This document shows positions 7,690-15,789 of a DNA stretch of 59,571 bases, piece after piece; position 1 is the first letter of the stretch, and each line of letters opens with the position of its first letter. The notes under the pieces are model-generated. The model saw only the letters and a list, made by a program, of their open reading frames with translations. It was not told the DNA's origin and searched no databases. The stretch covers positions 1 to 59,571 of the forward strand of contig NZ_JAAXKY010000026.1 of the NCBI RefSeq assembly GCF_012911925.1, read 5' to 3'. This DNA is from Pseudonocardia xinjiangensis (GTDB taxonomy: Bacteria; Actinomycetota; Actinomycetes; Mycobacteriales; Pseudonocardiaceae). Position numbers and translations under genes: made by a program.

Positions 7690-9494
7690 TCCAGGAAGCA
7701 GCCGACGGCGGCCTGCTCCGACAGCTCTGGCAGTTCCGCTCGTACGGCCGTCCGCACCTGCGCACGCTCTCCTTCGGGGTCGGGCTGCGCATGTGCGAGC
7801 TGGTCGCCGACCTGGCCCAGCCCTGGCCGCTGGCGCTGGTCGTCAACGGCCTGTTCCCCGGCGCCGGGTCGCACGGACCACCGGCACTGCTCGCCTCGTG
7901 GGTGGGCGGGTCGACGCGGAGCCTGCTGCTCGCTGCGGCCGTGGCGGTGCTGGTCATCACGCTGGCCTCGGGGGCCTTCGACTACCTCGGCGACCGCGTG
8001 ATGAACGGCGCGGGCGAGAAGATGACCGCCGCCATCCGCAGGGACGCCTTCGCGAACTTGCAACGGCTGCCGATGGCCTTCCACGACCGGCACGCCGTCG
8101 GGGAGCTGACCAGCCGCGTCTCCACCGACACCGACCGGATCGAGACCAGCCTCACCGCTGTGTTCTCCACGCTGTTCCCCGGCCTGCTCTCCATCGTCGG
8201 GTTCGCGGTCGTGCTGCTGTCGGTCGACTGGCGCCTGGGGCTGATCGCCGTGGGGTGCGCCCCGCTGGTGTTCCTCAGCTCGGCGCGGTACTCCCGCCTC
8301 ATCCGGCTGTCCGCCCGCCGGCAACGGGCCGCCGAGGGCCGGCTCGCGGGCTTCGTCGCCGAGTCGCTGCAGGGCATCCGCACCATCCACGCCTTCGGCA
8401 GCCACGACCTGCACGACGCCCGCTTCGCCGAGGACAATGACAACACCCTGAGCGCGGGGCTGCGCGCCGTCGAGCTGAGGGCCCGGTTCACGCCGCTCCT
8501 GGAGGGCATCACCGCCGTCGGCACGGGTGTGCTGCTGTGGGTCGGCGGCATCGGAGTACTCGACGGGTGGTGGAGCGTCGGCCTGCTCGTCGTCGTCACG
8601 AGCTACCTGCGCGACATGATCAAACCCGTGCGCGGGCTGTCCAAGCTCTCGATCACCTTCACCCAGGGCGCGGCCTCGGCGGAACGCGTCGCCGACATCC
8701 TGGCCCGCACGCCACCGCCGAACGGCCGTGCGCGGCGGCTGCCCACGCGGGCGGCCGGGCGGATCGACCTCCAGGACGTCGTCCTCGACTACGGCCGCGG
8801 CCCGGTCCTGCACCATCTGGACCTCACCATCCGCCCCGGTGAGCGGGTGGCCCTCCTCGGCCCGAACGGGGCGGGCAAGTCCACCGTGCTCGCCCTCATC
8901 GCCGGGCTCTACCAGCCGACCCACGGTTATCTGTACCTCGACGGCCACCGCATGACCCACCTGCCGGAGTCGTGGCGCCACCGGCAGGTGGCCGTGGTGC
9001 TCCAGGACACGTTCCTGTTCTCCGGCACCCTCGCGGAGAACATCCGCTACGCCCGCCCCGACGCCACGCCGGAGGAGGTCGCCAGGGCGGCGCAGACCGC
9101 ACTGGTCTCGGACTTCGCCGACGATCTCCCCGACGGGCTCGACACCCGGCTCGGGGACGGCGGCGTCGGGCTCTCGGGTGGCCAGCGCCAACGCGTGGGC
9201 ATCGCTCGGGCCCTGCTCCTCGACGCCCCCGTCGTGCTGCTCGACGAACCCACCGCGGGCTTCGACTCCCAGGCCGAGCGGGTCGTGGTCCAGGCGCTGA
9301 CCCGCCTCGTCACCGGGCGCACAGTGGTCATGACCACCCACCGGCCCGCCCTCATCCGGCTGGCCACGCGGACCGTCGACCTGCACGACGGCGTCCTCCA
9401 GGACCTCGGCGGGGGCGCTGCCCCTGACGACCACGGCGAGGCCGAAGCGGTCCGGTCCTCCGGTGGGCCGGCCGGGAGGAGCGCCGCGTCGTGA
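7686..9494 (+). CDS. ABC exporter, fused membrane and ATPase domains
   Basis: 602 aa half-transporter. The N-terminal six-helix exporter domain (about residues 15-330) contains RLPMAFHDRHAVGELTSR, the coupling-helix region of lipid/peptide/drug exporters. The ATPase domain carries Walker A LLGPNGAGKST (about 391-401), Q-loop VVLQDTFLFSGT, signature LSGGQ (496-500), Walker B VVLLDEPTAGFD and the switch histidine in MTTHRP. There is no N-terminal C39 peptidase domain, so any leader removal would have to come from elsewhere, such as the adjacent metallopeptidase. The start ATG overlaps the peptidase stop (ATGA). It presumably exports the cassette product as a homodimer. Confidence 0.93.
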   Translation: MIQEAADGGLLRQLWQFRSYGRPHLRTLSFGVGLRMCELVADLAQPWPLALVVNGLFPGAGSHGPPALLASWVGGSTRSLLLAAAVAVLVITLASGAFDYLGDRVMNGAGEKMTAAIRRDAFANLQRLPMAFHDRHAVGELTSRVSTDTDRIETSLTAVFSTLFPGLLSIVGFAVVLLSVDWRLGLIAVGCAPLVFLSSARYSRLIRLSARRQRAAEGRLAGFVAESLQGIRTIHAFGSHDLHDARFAEDNDNTLSAGLRAVELRARFTPLLEGITAVGTGVLLWVGGIGVLDGWWSVGLLVVVTSYLRDMIKPVRGLSKLSITFTQGAASAERVADILARTPPPNGRARRLPTRAAGRIDLQDVVLDYGRGPVLHHLDLTIRPGERVALLGPNGAGKSTVLALIAGLYQPTHGYLYLDGHRMTHLPESWRHRQVAVVLQDTFLFSGTLAENIRYARPDATPEEVARAAQTALVSDFADDLPDGLDTRLGDGGVGLSGGQRQRVGIARALLLDAPVVLLDEPTAGFDSQAERVVVQALTRLVTGRTVVMTTHRPALIRLATRTVDLHDGVLQDLGGGAAPDDHGEAEAVRSSGGPAGRSAAS

Positions 9495-9540
9495 GCACGC
9501 CGGGGCCGCCGGCCGATATCGGTGGGCTCCGGCGACGGCG

Positions 9541-10428
9541 ATGCCCGAGACTGCGGGTGTGGGACATGAATCCGTGGGCGCCATCGCCGTGCATACCGAC
9601 CCGTCCAACGTCGAGCAGTTCCGCGCCTGGGACGGCGACAGGGGATCGCACTGGGCCACCCACGCCGAGCGCTACGACGAGGGCGTCGCGGGCTACCAGG
9701 ACCGGTTCCTCGCCGCGGCGGCGATCGGCACGTCCGAGACGGTGCTCGACATCGGGTGCGGCACCGGCCGGACGACGCGCGACGCCGCGCGACGCGCCTG
9801 CGCCGGGTCGGCACTCGGAGTGGACCTCTCGTCCCGGATGATCGCGCTCGCGCGCGGGCTGGTCGAGCGGGAGCGGGTGGGGAACGCGACGTTCCGGCAG
9901 GCCGACGTGCAGGTCCAGCCGTTTCCTGAACAGCACTTCGACGTCGCGGTCAGCCGCCACGGGTCGATGTTCTTCGGCGACGCCCCGGCCGCTTTCGCCA
10001 ACATCGCGCGGTCGCTGCGCCCCGGCGGGCGCCTCGTGCTCCTGACCTGGCAACCGGCGCGGGACAACGAATGGATCAGCAGGTTCGGCGCGATCCTGGC
10101 CGCCGGCCGTGAGCCGCCCGCCGCAGCGCCGGACGCACCGGGCCCGTTCTCGCTGAGCGATCCCGAGCGGGTGCGCCGGGTACTGACCGCGGGCGGCTTC
10201 ACGGACGTGCATCTGCAGAGCCTCACCGGGCCGATGTACTTCGGCCCCGACCCCGAGGACGCCTGCCGGTTCGTCGCCGGGCAGCAGGCCGGGATGCTCC
10301 GCGATCTCGACGCCGACACCCGGGCCCGCGCCCTCGACGCCCTGCTGGCCGACATGGCCGAGCACCGGACCGAGCGAGGTGTGCTGTACGGGTCGGCGAC
10401 GTGGCTGATCCAGGCCCGGCGCGGCTGA
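9541..10428 (+). CDS. Class I SAM-dependent methyltransferase
   Basis: About 295 aa. SAM motif I is VLDIGCGTGRTT, preceded by FRAWDGDRGSHWATHAERYD. The pattern is that of the UbiE-like family also seen in tailoring and metal/quinone methyltransferases. Motif III-like text LRPGGRLVLLTW follows. It is unrelated in detail to the methyltransferase at 4276-5076. It lies 46 bp after the exporter and is probably the last gene of the cassette. No strong SD marks the start: ATG 9541 is my choice, and GTG codons at 9559 or 9577 are alternatives. Confidence 0.85.
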   Translation: MPETAGVGHESVGAIAVHTDPSNVEQFRAWDGDRGSHWATHAERYDEGVAGYQDRFLAAAAIGTSETVLDIGCGTGRTTRDAARRACAGSALGVDLSSRMIALARGLVERERVGNATFRQADVQVQPFPEQHFDVAVSRHGSMFFGDAPAAFANIARSLRPGGRLVLLTWQPARDNEWISRFGAILAAGREPPAAAPDAPGPFSLSDPERVRRVLTAGGFTDVHLQSLTGPMYFGPDPEDACRFVAGQQAGMLRDLDADTRARALDALLADMAEHRTERGVLYGSATWLIQARRG

Positions 10429-10467
10429 GCGGTCGCGGTCCGGGCGGCGGTGCCGTCCCCGGGAGCC

Positions 10468-11268
10468 TCAGGCCGGGCGCTCCGCCACGGTGGGACCGGA
10501 CCCCAGCTTCACGCCGGTGAGCTCGGCGCACGCGGCGAGCAGCCCCTCCTGCACCGTCTCGTCCCGGGCTGCGGGGTGGGTCGCCTTCCGGCGCAGGTGG
10601 TAGAAGTACCGGCCGCTCACCCTGGCTTCCGGATCGGCGCTCGCGGCGAGCCACGCCTGGGTGACCGGAGCCTGCACCAGGTCGTCCGGGGCGCCGGGGC
10701 CGCCCATTTTGGTCGGCACCCAGCCCGGTTCGACGGCGTTGGACAGCACGCCGGGCCAGCGACGGGCCATCGCGAAGGCGAGCACCGCGTCGAACAGCTT
10801 CGAGTCGGTGTAGGCCTGTGAGCCGTCCCACCGGCGCCGGGTCCACTGCAGGTCGTCCAGGGCGGGATCGCCTCCGGTCGCCATCCCCGAGCTCAGGTAC
10901 ACCAGTCGCCGGGGCGGGGTGACCAGTGCGGTGAGCAGGTAGGGGGCCAGGACGTTGACGGCGAAGACGTGGGCCAGCCCGTCCACCGTCTCGATGCGCC
11001 GAGGTTCGCGGTAGCCCACCGCGGCGTTGTGGATCACGGCGTCGAACGGACCCGACGCGTTCGCGTCGGCCGCGAGCGCGGTGGTCTGCTCGATGCTCGA
11101 CAGGTCGGCGACGAGCACGCCGCCTGCTCCCGGCGCCGCGGCAGCGGTGTCCGCAGCGCGGGCGGCGTTGCGGGCGTGCAGGACGACATCGTGGCCTGCG
11201 GCGATGAGCAGGCGCGCCGCCTGGAGGCCCAGCCCGTCGGACGAGCCGGTGATCAGGATGCGAGACAC
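10468..11268 (-). CDS. Short-chain dehydrogenase/reductase
   Basis: 266 aa NAD(P)-dependent oxidoreductase. Cofactor motif TGSSDGLG (TGxxxGxG), then NAAVGY (NNAG-type), catalytic serine in VYLSSGMA, and YTDSK giving the YxxxK pair. The family fits SDRs acting on ketones or alcohols, often annotated near retinol/light-dependent protochlorophyllide reductases. The substrate is unknown. GTG 11268 is preceded by GAGGAG with a 6-nt spacer. Divergent from a LysR gene whose product is the likely regulator. Convergent with the upstream methyltransferase, 39 bp apart. Confidence 0.92.
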   Translation of the reverse strand: MSRILITGSSDGLGLQAARLLIAAGHDVVLHARNAARAADTAAAAPGAGGVLVADLSSIEQTTALAADANASGPFDAVIHNAAVGYREPRRIETVDGLAHVFAVNVLAPYLLTALVTPPRRLVYLSSGMATGGDPALDDLQWTRRRWDGSQAYTDSKLFDAVLAFAMARRWPGVLSNAVEPGWVPTKMGGPGAPDDLVQAPVTQAWLAASADPEARVSGRYFYHLRRKATHPAARDETVQEGLLAACAELTGVKLGSGPTVAERPA

Positions 11269-11464
11269 AGCGTTCTCCTCGAAGCTCGGACGTGCGGTGC
11301 GTCGCGTGGCCGCCCGGGTCGCGATCCCCCGGGAGCACGCGGCCGGCGAGCGCGATCGACGTGGTCGTCGAACCTCAGGTTGTGACGGGAGACGCCATCA
11401 CGTCCAAGACCTCTTCCCGCGTCGGCAATACCCTGGGGGTATCCCGGGGAGAGGGGTGAACATC

Positions 11465-12349
11465 ATGGACGTGGACCTGCGCAAGCTCCGGTACTTCGTC
11501 GCGGTCGCCGAGCACCTGCATTTCGGGCGCGCCGCCGCTCATCTCCACATCGCCCAGCCCGTGCTGTCCCGCCAGATCCGGGCGTTGGAGGTGGAGCTGA
11601 AGTCCCAGCTGTTCGACCGCACCAAGCGCTCCACCGAGCTGACGCGGGCGGGCGAGCAGCTACTCGCCGACGCCCGGCCGCTGCTCGCGAGCGCCGCGGC
11701 ACTGCAGCACAGGGTGCGGCAAGCCGGGCGAGGGTCCGAGACCTTCACGGTGGGCTTCATGCCCGGGCTCATCGTCACGCCGGCCGTGCGGGTCCTCGCG
11801 GCGCGGCACCCCGGCCTCACCGTCGACGTGTTCCGTACGAGCTGGACCGACCAGACCGAGGTCGTCCTCGACGGGCGGGTCGATGTGAGCTATGTGCGCC
11901 TGCCGGTCGACCAGCAGGGGCTGGGGATCCGGCCGTTGCTCGCCGAGCCGCGCGTCGCCGTGCTCCCGCTCGACCACCCGCTGGCCGCCAAGGACGGGAT
12001 CAGCATCTCCGACCTCGCCGCCGAGCACCTGCTGCAGCCTCCCGACGCGGTGCCCGAATGGCGTGACATCGCCGTGGAGCTGCGCAGCGGCCGGCCGGTG
12101 GAGGCACCGTCGGTCACGTACACGGTGGAGGAGAAGCTCGAGCACGTCGCGGCCGGGCGCGGGCTGTCGGTCCTCCCGCTGTCGACTGCCACCTTCTACA
12201 CCCGCCCCGACATCACCTCGGTGCCGATCGACGACATCGGGCCGAACCAGGTCTGCCTGGCCTGGGACAAGACCCGCGAGAGCCCGCTCATCCACGAGTA
12301 CGTCGAGATCGCCACGGCGCTGCTGGAGGGGAAGGGCTGCGGCGACTGA
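11465..12349 (+). CDS. LysR-family transcriptional regulator
   Basis: 294 aa. The N-terminal winged HTH reads LRKLRYFVAVAEHLHF...QPVLSRQIRALE, and the C-terminal periplasmic-binding-like effector domain has FTVGFMPGL. ATG 11465 follows GGAGAGGGG. It is divergent from the SDR gene across 196 bp, the usual LysR arrangement, so it probably controls that gene and itself. The effector is unknown. Confidence 0.93.
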   Translation: MDVDLRKLRYFVAVAEHLHFGRAAAHLHIAQPVLSRQIRALEVELKSQLFDRTKRSTELTRAGEQLLADARPLLASAAALQHRVRQAGRGSETFTVGFMPGLIVTPAVRVLAARHPGLTVDVFRTSWTDQTEVVLDGRVDVSYVRLPVDQQGLGIRPLLAEPRVAVLPLDHPLAAKDGISISDLAAEHLLQPPDAVPEWRDIAVELRSGRPVEAPSVTYTVEEKLEHVAAGRGLSVLPLSTATFYTRPDITSVPIDDIGPNQVCLAWDKTRESPLIHEYVEIATALLEGKGCGD

Positions 12350-12455
12350 CGAGCCGCTCCGCGAGCAGCGGAGACGGACACTTCGGACGATCTTCGCGTG
12401 TCCCCCGTCACTCGCAATCGGTCCTGAGCCCGTAACATGGTTCGATAGCACCGCA

Positions 12456-12600
12456 CCGCAGGGGAGTATCCCGTCAGCGGTGGCGTCGTCAGCACGGAAC
12501 CGATCGCCTGTCGGTCCCCGGCGCCATCGATCAGCCTGTATACGCTCCTCGGGCTGGTGGGAGAGACCTCGGGCCGCTTCGTGTTGCCCGAGACATCCGG
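12456..12600 (+). ncRNA. yybP-ykoY-type (manganese-sensing) riboswitch
   Basis: The leader of the TerC gene contains GGGGAGTA (12461-12468), then GTCGTCAGCACGG and, about 90 nt on, GAGAGACCTCGGG (12561-12573). These are the conserved loop elements of the yybP-ykoY class as I remember it, including the AGACC segment that docks to form the Mn2+ site. The downstream arm GCCCGAGACATCCGGAGG runs into the SD of terC, so ligand binding could control SD access. TerC/Alx-family genes are classic targets. Boundaries are approximate and not checked with a covariance model. Confidence 0.75.
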
Positions 12601-12611
12601 AGGTTCCACCT

Positions 12612-13679
12612 GTGAACGTGCCCACCTGGCTGTGGTTCGCCACCATCGGCGGCCTGTTGGCGATCATCATCGCCGACCTCTTCCTGGTCGACCACAAACC
12701 GCACACCGTCACGATCCGGGAGGCCACCCGCTGGGTGCTCTTCTACGTGGCGCTCGCGGTGGTATTCGGCGTCGGGATCTGGTTCTTCGCGGGAGGCGGC
12801 TACGCCGGCGAGTTCTTCGCCGGGTACATCACCGAGTACTCGCTGTCGGTGGACAACCTCTTCGTGTTCGTCGTGATCATGGCCGCGTTCAGCGTGCCGT
12901 CGGAGCACCAGCACCGCGTGCTGCTCGTGGGCATCGTGATCGCGCTGGTGATGCGCGGCATCTTCATCGCCATCGGGGCCGCCGCGATCGCGGCGTTCAG
13001 CTGGGTGTTCTACCTGTTCGCGGTCATCCTCGTGGTCACGGCCGTCAACCTCGCTCGGCAGGGCACCGAGCACGAGGGCGGCGAGCCAGCACCGGTGCGG
13101 CTGCTGCGCAAGTACCTGCCGGTCAGCGACGACTTCCACGGCACCAAGCTGTTCACCCGGATCAACGGCAAGCGCCTGGTCACGCCGATGCTCATGGTGA
13201 TGCTGGCGATCGGCTTCACCGACCTGCTGTTCGCGCTCGACTCGATCCCCGCCATCTTCGGCCTCACGCAGGAGCCTTACCTCGTCTTCACCGCCAACGC
13301 GTTCGCGCTGATGGGTCTACGACAGCTGTTCTTCCTGCTCGGCGGGCTCCTCAGCCGGCTGGTCTACCTGTCCTACGGGCTGTCGGTGATCCTCGCCTTC
13401 ATCGGTGTGAAGCTGGTGCTCGAGGCACTCCACGAGAACAACCTGCCGTTCATCAACGGCGGCGAGCCGGTGCCCGTCCCCACGGTCGGCATCGAGCTCT
13501 CGCTCAGCGTGATCATCGGCGTGCTGGTCATCACCACCATCGCGAGCCTGATCAAGGCCCGGCGCGACCCCTCGGTCATCCACGCGCCGGGCGCCCCGGC
13601 CACGGACTCGCCGGACCAGCCGGTTCCCGACGCCAAGGAGCAGGCAGCCGAGCTGGACCGCAACAACGCCGGCAACTAG
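12612..13679 (+). CDS. TerC/Alx-family membrane protein, probable manganese exporter
   Basis: 355 aa with about 9 hydrophobic segments. Signature ITEYSLSVDNLFVFVVIM (acidic, Ser, Asp-Asn motif of TerC) occurs near residue 77, and a second acidic pair in FTDLLFALDSIPAIFG. These are the residues thought to bind metal. Family members Alx and YceF export Mn2+ or supply it to exported proteins. GTG 12612 follows GGAGG by 8-9 nt. The riboswitch-like leader upstream agrees with manganese-induced expression. A hydrophilic, charged tail ends the protein. A long hairpin follows at 13702-13754. Confidence 0.92.
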   Translation: MNVPTWLWFATIGGLLAIIIADLFLVDHKPHTVTIREATRWVLFYVALAVVFGVGIWFFAGGGYAGEFFAGYITEYSLSVDNLFVFVVIMAAFSVPSEHQHRVLLVGIVIALVMRGIFIAIGAAAIAAFSWVFYLFAVILVVTAVNLARQGTEHEGGEPAPVRLLRKYLPVSDDFHGTKLFTRINGKRLVTPMLMVMLAIGFTDLLFALDSIPAIFGLTQEPYLVFTANAFALMGLRQLFFLLGGLLSRLVYLSYGLSVILAFIGVKLVLEALHENNLPFINGGEPVPVPTVGIELSLSVIIGVLVITTIASLIKARRDPSVIHAPGAPATDSPDQPVPDAKEQAAELDRNNAGN

Positions 13680-13701
13680 CCGCTCCACCGCTTTCCGGAA
13701 C

Positions 13702-13754
13702 TGCAGCAAAGCCACGTTCATGCCACCTCGTTGCATGAACGTGGCTTTGCTGCA
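13702..13754. terminator. Perfect 22-bp inverted repeat, probable terminator of terC
   Basis: Two exactly complementary 22-nt arms (13702-13723 and 13733-13754) enclose a 9-nt loop. Their core is GCAAAGCCACGTTCATGC. The stem is far less GC-rich than its surroundings and lies 22 bp after the terC stop. No T-tract follows, so it would act as a stem-only terminator or be a dispersed palindromic element. Confidence 0.75.
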
Positions 13755-13824
13755 ACCGGGGCCCGGGCCCCTGCACCGGTCCCCCGATCGGGAGCGCAGG
13801 CGCCTTGCTACCGTCGCCGCCACT

Positions 13825-14232
13825 GTGAGCACCGCCGACGTGAGACCCAGCCGCCGAGGGCCCGCGCTCTCGGCCCGGTGGACCGTCCGCCTCGTGCTCG
13901 CACTCCTGCTGCTCGTCCAGGGCGGTATCGGCGCGGCGCTGTCCTCGTCCGACCCCGGCCCCGCCCCGGCGGCGCCGACCGCCGCGTGCCAGCACGGCGC
14001 ACCGGCCCACGACGTGCTCTGCGGGCCCGCACACGGTGTCGTCGGCGCGGCGCAGCGCCTGGCACCCCGCGACCGCGGCGTGCTCGCCGTGGGTGCCGCG
14101 GTGGCCGTGCTGCTCGTCGGCCTCCTCGTCGCCCCGTCGTCCCGGCGCGGTCCGGACGGTCCCCCGTGGGCGCGCCGACGCGCACCGGTCGGCCGTCACC
14201 TGTTGCAGTCGCTGGGCATCGTCCGCGTCTGA
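13825..14232 (+). CDS. Small two-TM membrane protein of the Dsb/VKOR cassette
   Basis: About 135 aa from GTG 13825. One hydrophobic segment lies near residues 21-40 and another near residues 78-98. Between them is an extracytoplasmic loop with two cysteines (about C55 and C66, TAACQHG and DVLCGPAHG), rich in Pro and Ala. I recognise no family. The two loop cysteines and its position 143 bp before a Dsb-like protein and VKOR suggest a partner or substrate in exported-protein thiol oxidation. The start is uncertain because no strong SD is seen. Confidence 0.6.
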   Translation: MSTADVRPSRRGPALSARWTVRLVLALLLLVQGGIGAALSSSDPGPAPAAPTAACQHGAPAHDVLCGPAHGVVGAAQRLAPRDRGVLAVGAAVAVLLVGLLVAPSSRRGPDGPPWARRRAPVGRHLLQSLGIVRV

Positions 14233-14375
14233 TCAGCCGTCGGAGTAGCGCTGCGTCGCCGCTGCGACCACGCCGCCACTCCCCCGGAGCCGTCGACCGG
14301 CTCCTCCCGACGCGTGCCGGACGGATGCCGGCCCACGTCCTCGACTCCCTTCGAACCCCGAGGAAGACCCAGCTC

Positions 14376-15053
14376 ATGAACAGAAACGTGGTACTGACGG
14401 TCGGGCTCGTCGTCGCCGCGACGATCGGTTTCGTGGTGGCGCTGACCCTGTCCGGGCCGACCGCCCCCGCCGACGACGCGGCCCCGGTGGCCGCGCCCGG
14501 GGCCGTGGCCCCGGCCGAGCTACTGGTCCGCCCCGACAGCCACCTGCTGTCCACCGCTCCCGACGGCAAGGTCACCTTCGTGGAGTTCCTCGACTTCGAG
14601 TGCGAAGCCTGCCGCGCCGTGTTCCCCGCCGTCGAGCAGCTGCGGGAGGAGTACGCGGGCCGGGTGAGCTTCGTGCTGCGCTACTTCCCGATCCCCAGCC
14701 ACGCCAACGCCGAGAACGCCGCCGTCGCGGTGGAGGCCGCTGCCCGGCAGGGCCGGCTGGAAGCGATGTACCAGCGGATGTACCGGACCCAGCCCGAGTG
14801 GGGCGAGCAGCGGGAGTCGCAGGCCGGCGTCTTCCGGGGCTTCGCCGAGGACCTCGGCCTGGACATGGGCGCGTACGACCGGACCGTCGCCGAGCCCGCC
14901 ACCCTGGAGCGGGTCCGCTCCGACCAGAAGGACGGCATCGCCCTCGGGGTGGAGGGCACCCCGACGTTCTTCGTCAACGGCACCCGCCTCGAACCCCGCA
15001 CGACCGACGACCTGCGCGCAGCCATCGACCGCGCCCTGACCGAGGCGGCGTGA
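14376..15053 (+). CDS. DsbA-like thioredoxin-fold oxidoreductase, membrane anchored
   Basis: 225 aa. An N-terminal signal-anchor (residues about 5-25) is followed by a linker rich in Ala and Pro, then a DsbA/thioredoxin_4 domain with active site CEAC (C76-C79) in FLDFECEACRAVF and cis-proline GTPTFFVNG. It should catalyse disulfide formation in exported proteins. The next gene, 2 bp away, is a VKOR homologue that would re-oxidise it and pass electrons to quinone, a known actinobacterial pairing. ATG 14376. Confidence 0.92.
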   Translation: MNRNVVLTVGLVVAATIGFVVALTLSGPTAPADDAAPVAAPGAVAPAELLVRPDSHLLSTAPDGKVTFVEFLDFECEACRAVFPAVEQLREEYAGRVSFVLRYFPIPSHANAENAAVAVEAAARQGRLEAMYQRMYRTQPEWGEQRESQAGVFRGFAEDLGLDMGAYDRTVAEPATLERVRSDQKDGIALGVEGTPTFFVNGTRLEPRTTDDLRAAIDRALTEAA

Positions 15054-15055
15054 CG

Positions 15056-15730
15056 ATGGCGGCACCGACTGCGGTTCCCGCCGGCGGGGGTCCTCCCGGG
15101 CCGAGCGCGCCGTCCACGGCCGCCGAGCCGCACGCCCGGTTCCTCGGCCGGGCGACCGGGTGGGTCCTCGCCGTCGGCGGGACGGTGGGCGCGGTCGCGG
15201 CGCTCGCCCTGATCCTCGACCGGATCGCGCTGCTGAAGGACCCGGCGTACGTGCCGAGCTGCTCGATCAGCCCGCTGCTGTCCTGTGGGCCCGTGATGGC
15301 GTCACCGCAGGCCGAGCTGCTCGGGTTCCCCAACCCGCTCATCGGGCTGGTCGCGTTCCCCGTCGTCGCCACCACCGGCGTCGTCGTCCTCACCGGCGCG
15401 GCGCTCCCGCGCTGGTACTGGCTGGCGCTGCAGGGCGGCGCCACGGCCGGGGTGGTGTTCGTGCACTGGCTGATCGCGGCGAGCCTCTACCGCATCGGGG
15501 CACTGTGTCCCTACTGCATGGCGGTGTGGGTCGTCACGATCGCCACCTTCTGGTACCTCACGCTGCACAACCTCTCGGCGGGGCGGCTGCCGGTCCCGGA
15601 CCGGTGGCGGGGGGCCACCGCCGGCCTGGCCCGCTACCACTCGACGGTTCTCGCCGCCTGGTTCCTCGTCATCGCCGCGATGATCGCGAACGCCTTCTGG
15701 CCCTACTGGGTCGGCCTCGTCGCCGCCTGA
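15056..15730 (+). CDS. Vitamin K epoxide reductase (VKOR) family protein
   Basis: 224 aa membrane oxidase that regenerates the DsbA-like partner using quinone. Loop cysteines C69 and C77 (VPSCSISPLLSCG) and the CxxC C151-C154 (ALCPYCM) are the four VKOR cysteines, with the usual serine-rich loop and about five TM segments. The N-terminus is hydrophilic (first 30 residues, Pro/Gly/Ala-rich). It starts 2 bp after the Dsb-like stop, so the two are co-translated. Confidence 0.93.
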   Translation: MAAPTAVPAGGGPPGPSAPSTAAEPHARFLGRATGWVLAVGGTVGAVAALALILDRIALLKDPAYVPSCSISPLLSCGPVMASPQAELLGFPNPLIGLVAFPVVATTGVVVLTGAALPRWYWLALQGGATAGVVFVHWLIAASLYRIGALCPYCMAVWVVTIATFWYLTLHNLSAGRLPVPDRWRGATAGLARYHSTVLAAWFLVIAAMIANAFWPYWVGLVAA

Positions 15731-15756
15731 CTTCGTGACCGCCCGCCTTCCGATCA

Positions 15757-15789
15757 TCGCCACGCGGCGCTAGCATCGCCGCGTGGCGA
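15757..15789. promoter_or_regulatory. Operator palindrome over the leaderless arsR/cmtR promoter
   Basis: A perfect 13-bp inverted repeat (15757-15769 and 15777-15789, TCGCCACGCGGCG arms) has a 7-nt spacer that contains TAGCAT (15771-15776), a -10 box. GTG 15783 begins exactly 6 nt after TAGCAT and sits in the right arm. Transcription would start at the GTG, giving a leaderless mRNA. A repressor dimer on the palindrome would block the promoter. Confidence 0.7.

Noticed and set aside
9491..9841. GTG frame overlapping the exporter stop (GTGA)
   Set aside because: The frame is a shadow of the methyltransferase gene, whose SAM motifs are in another frame.
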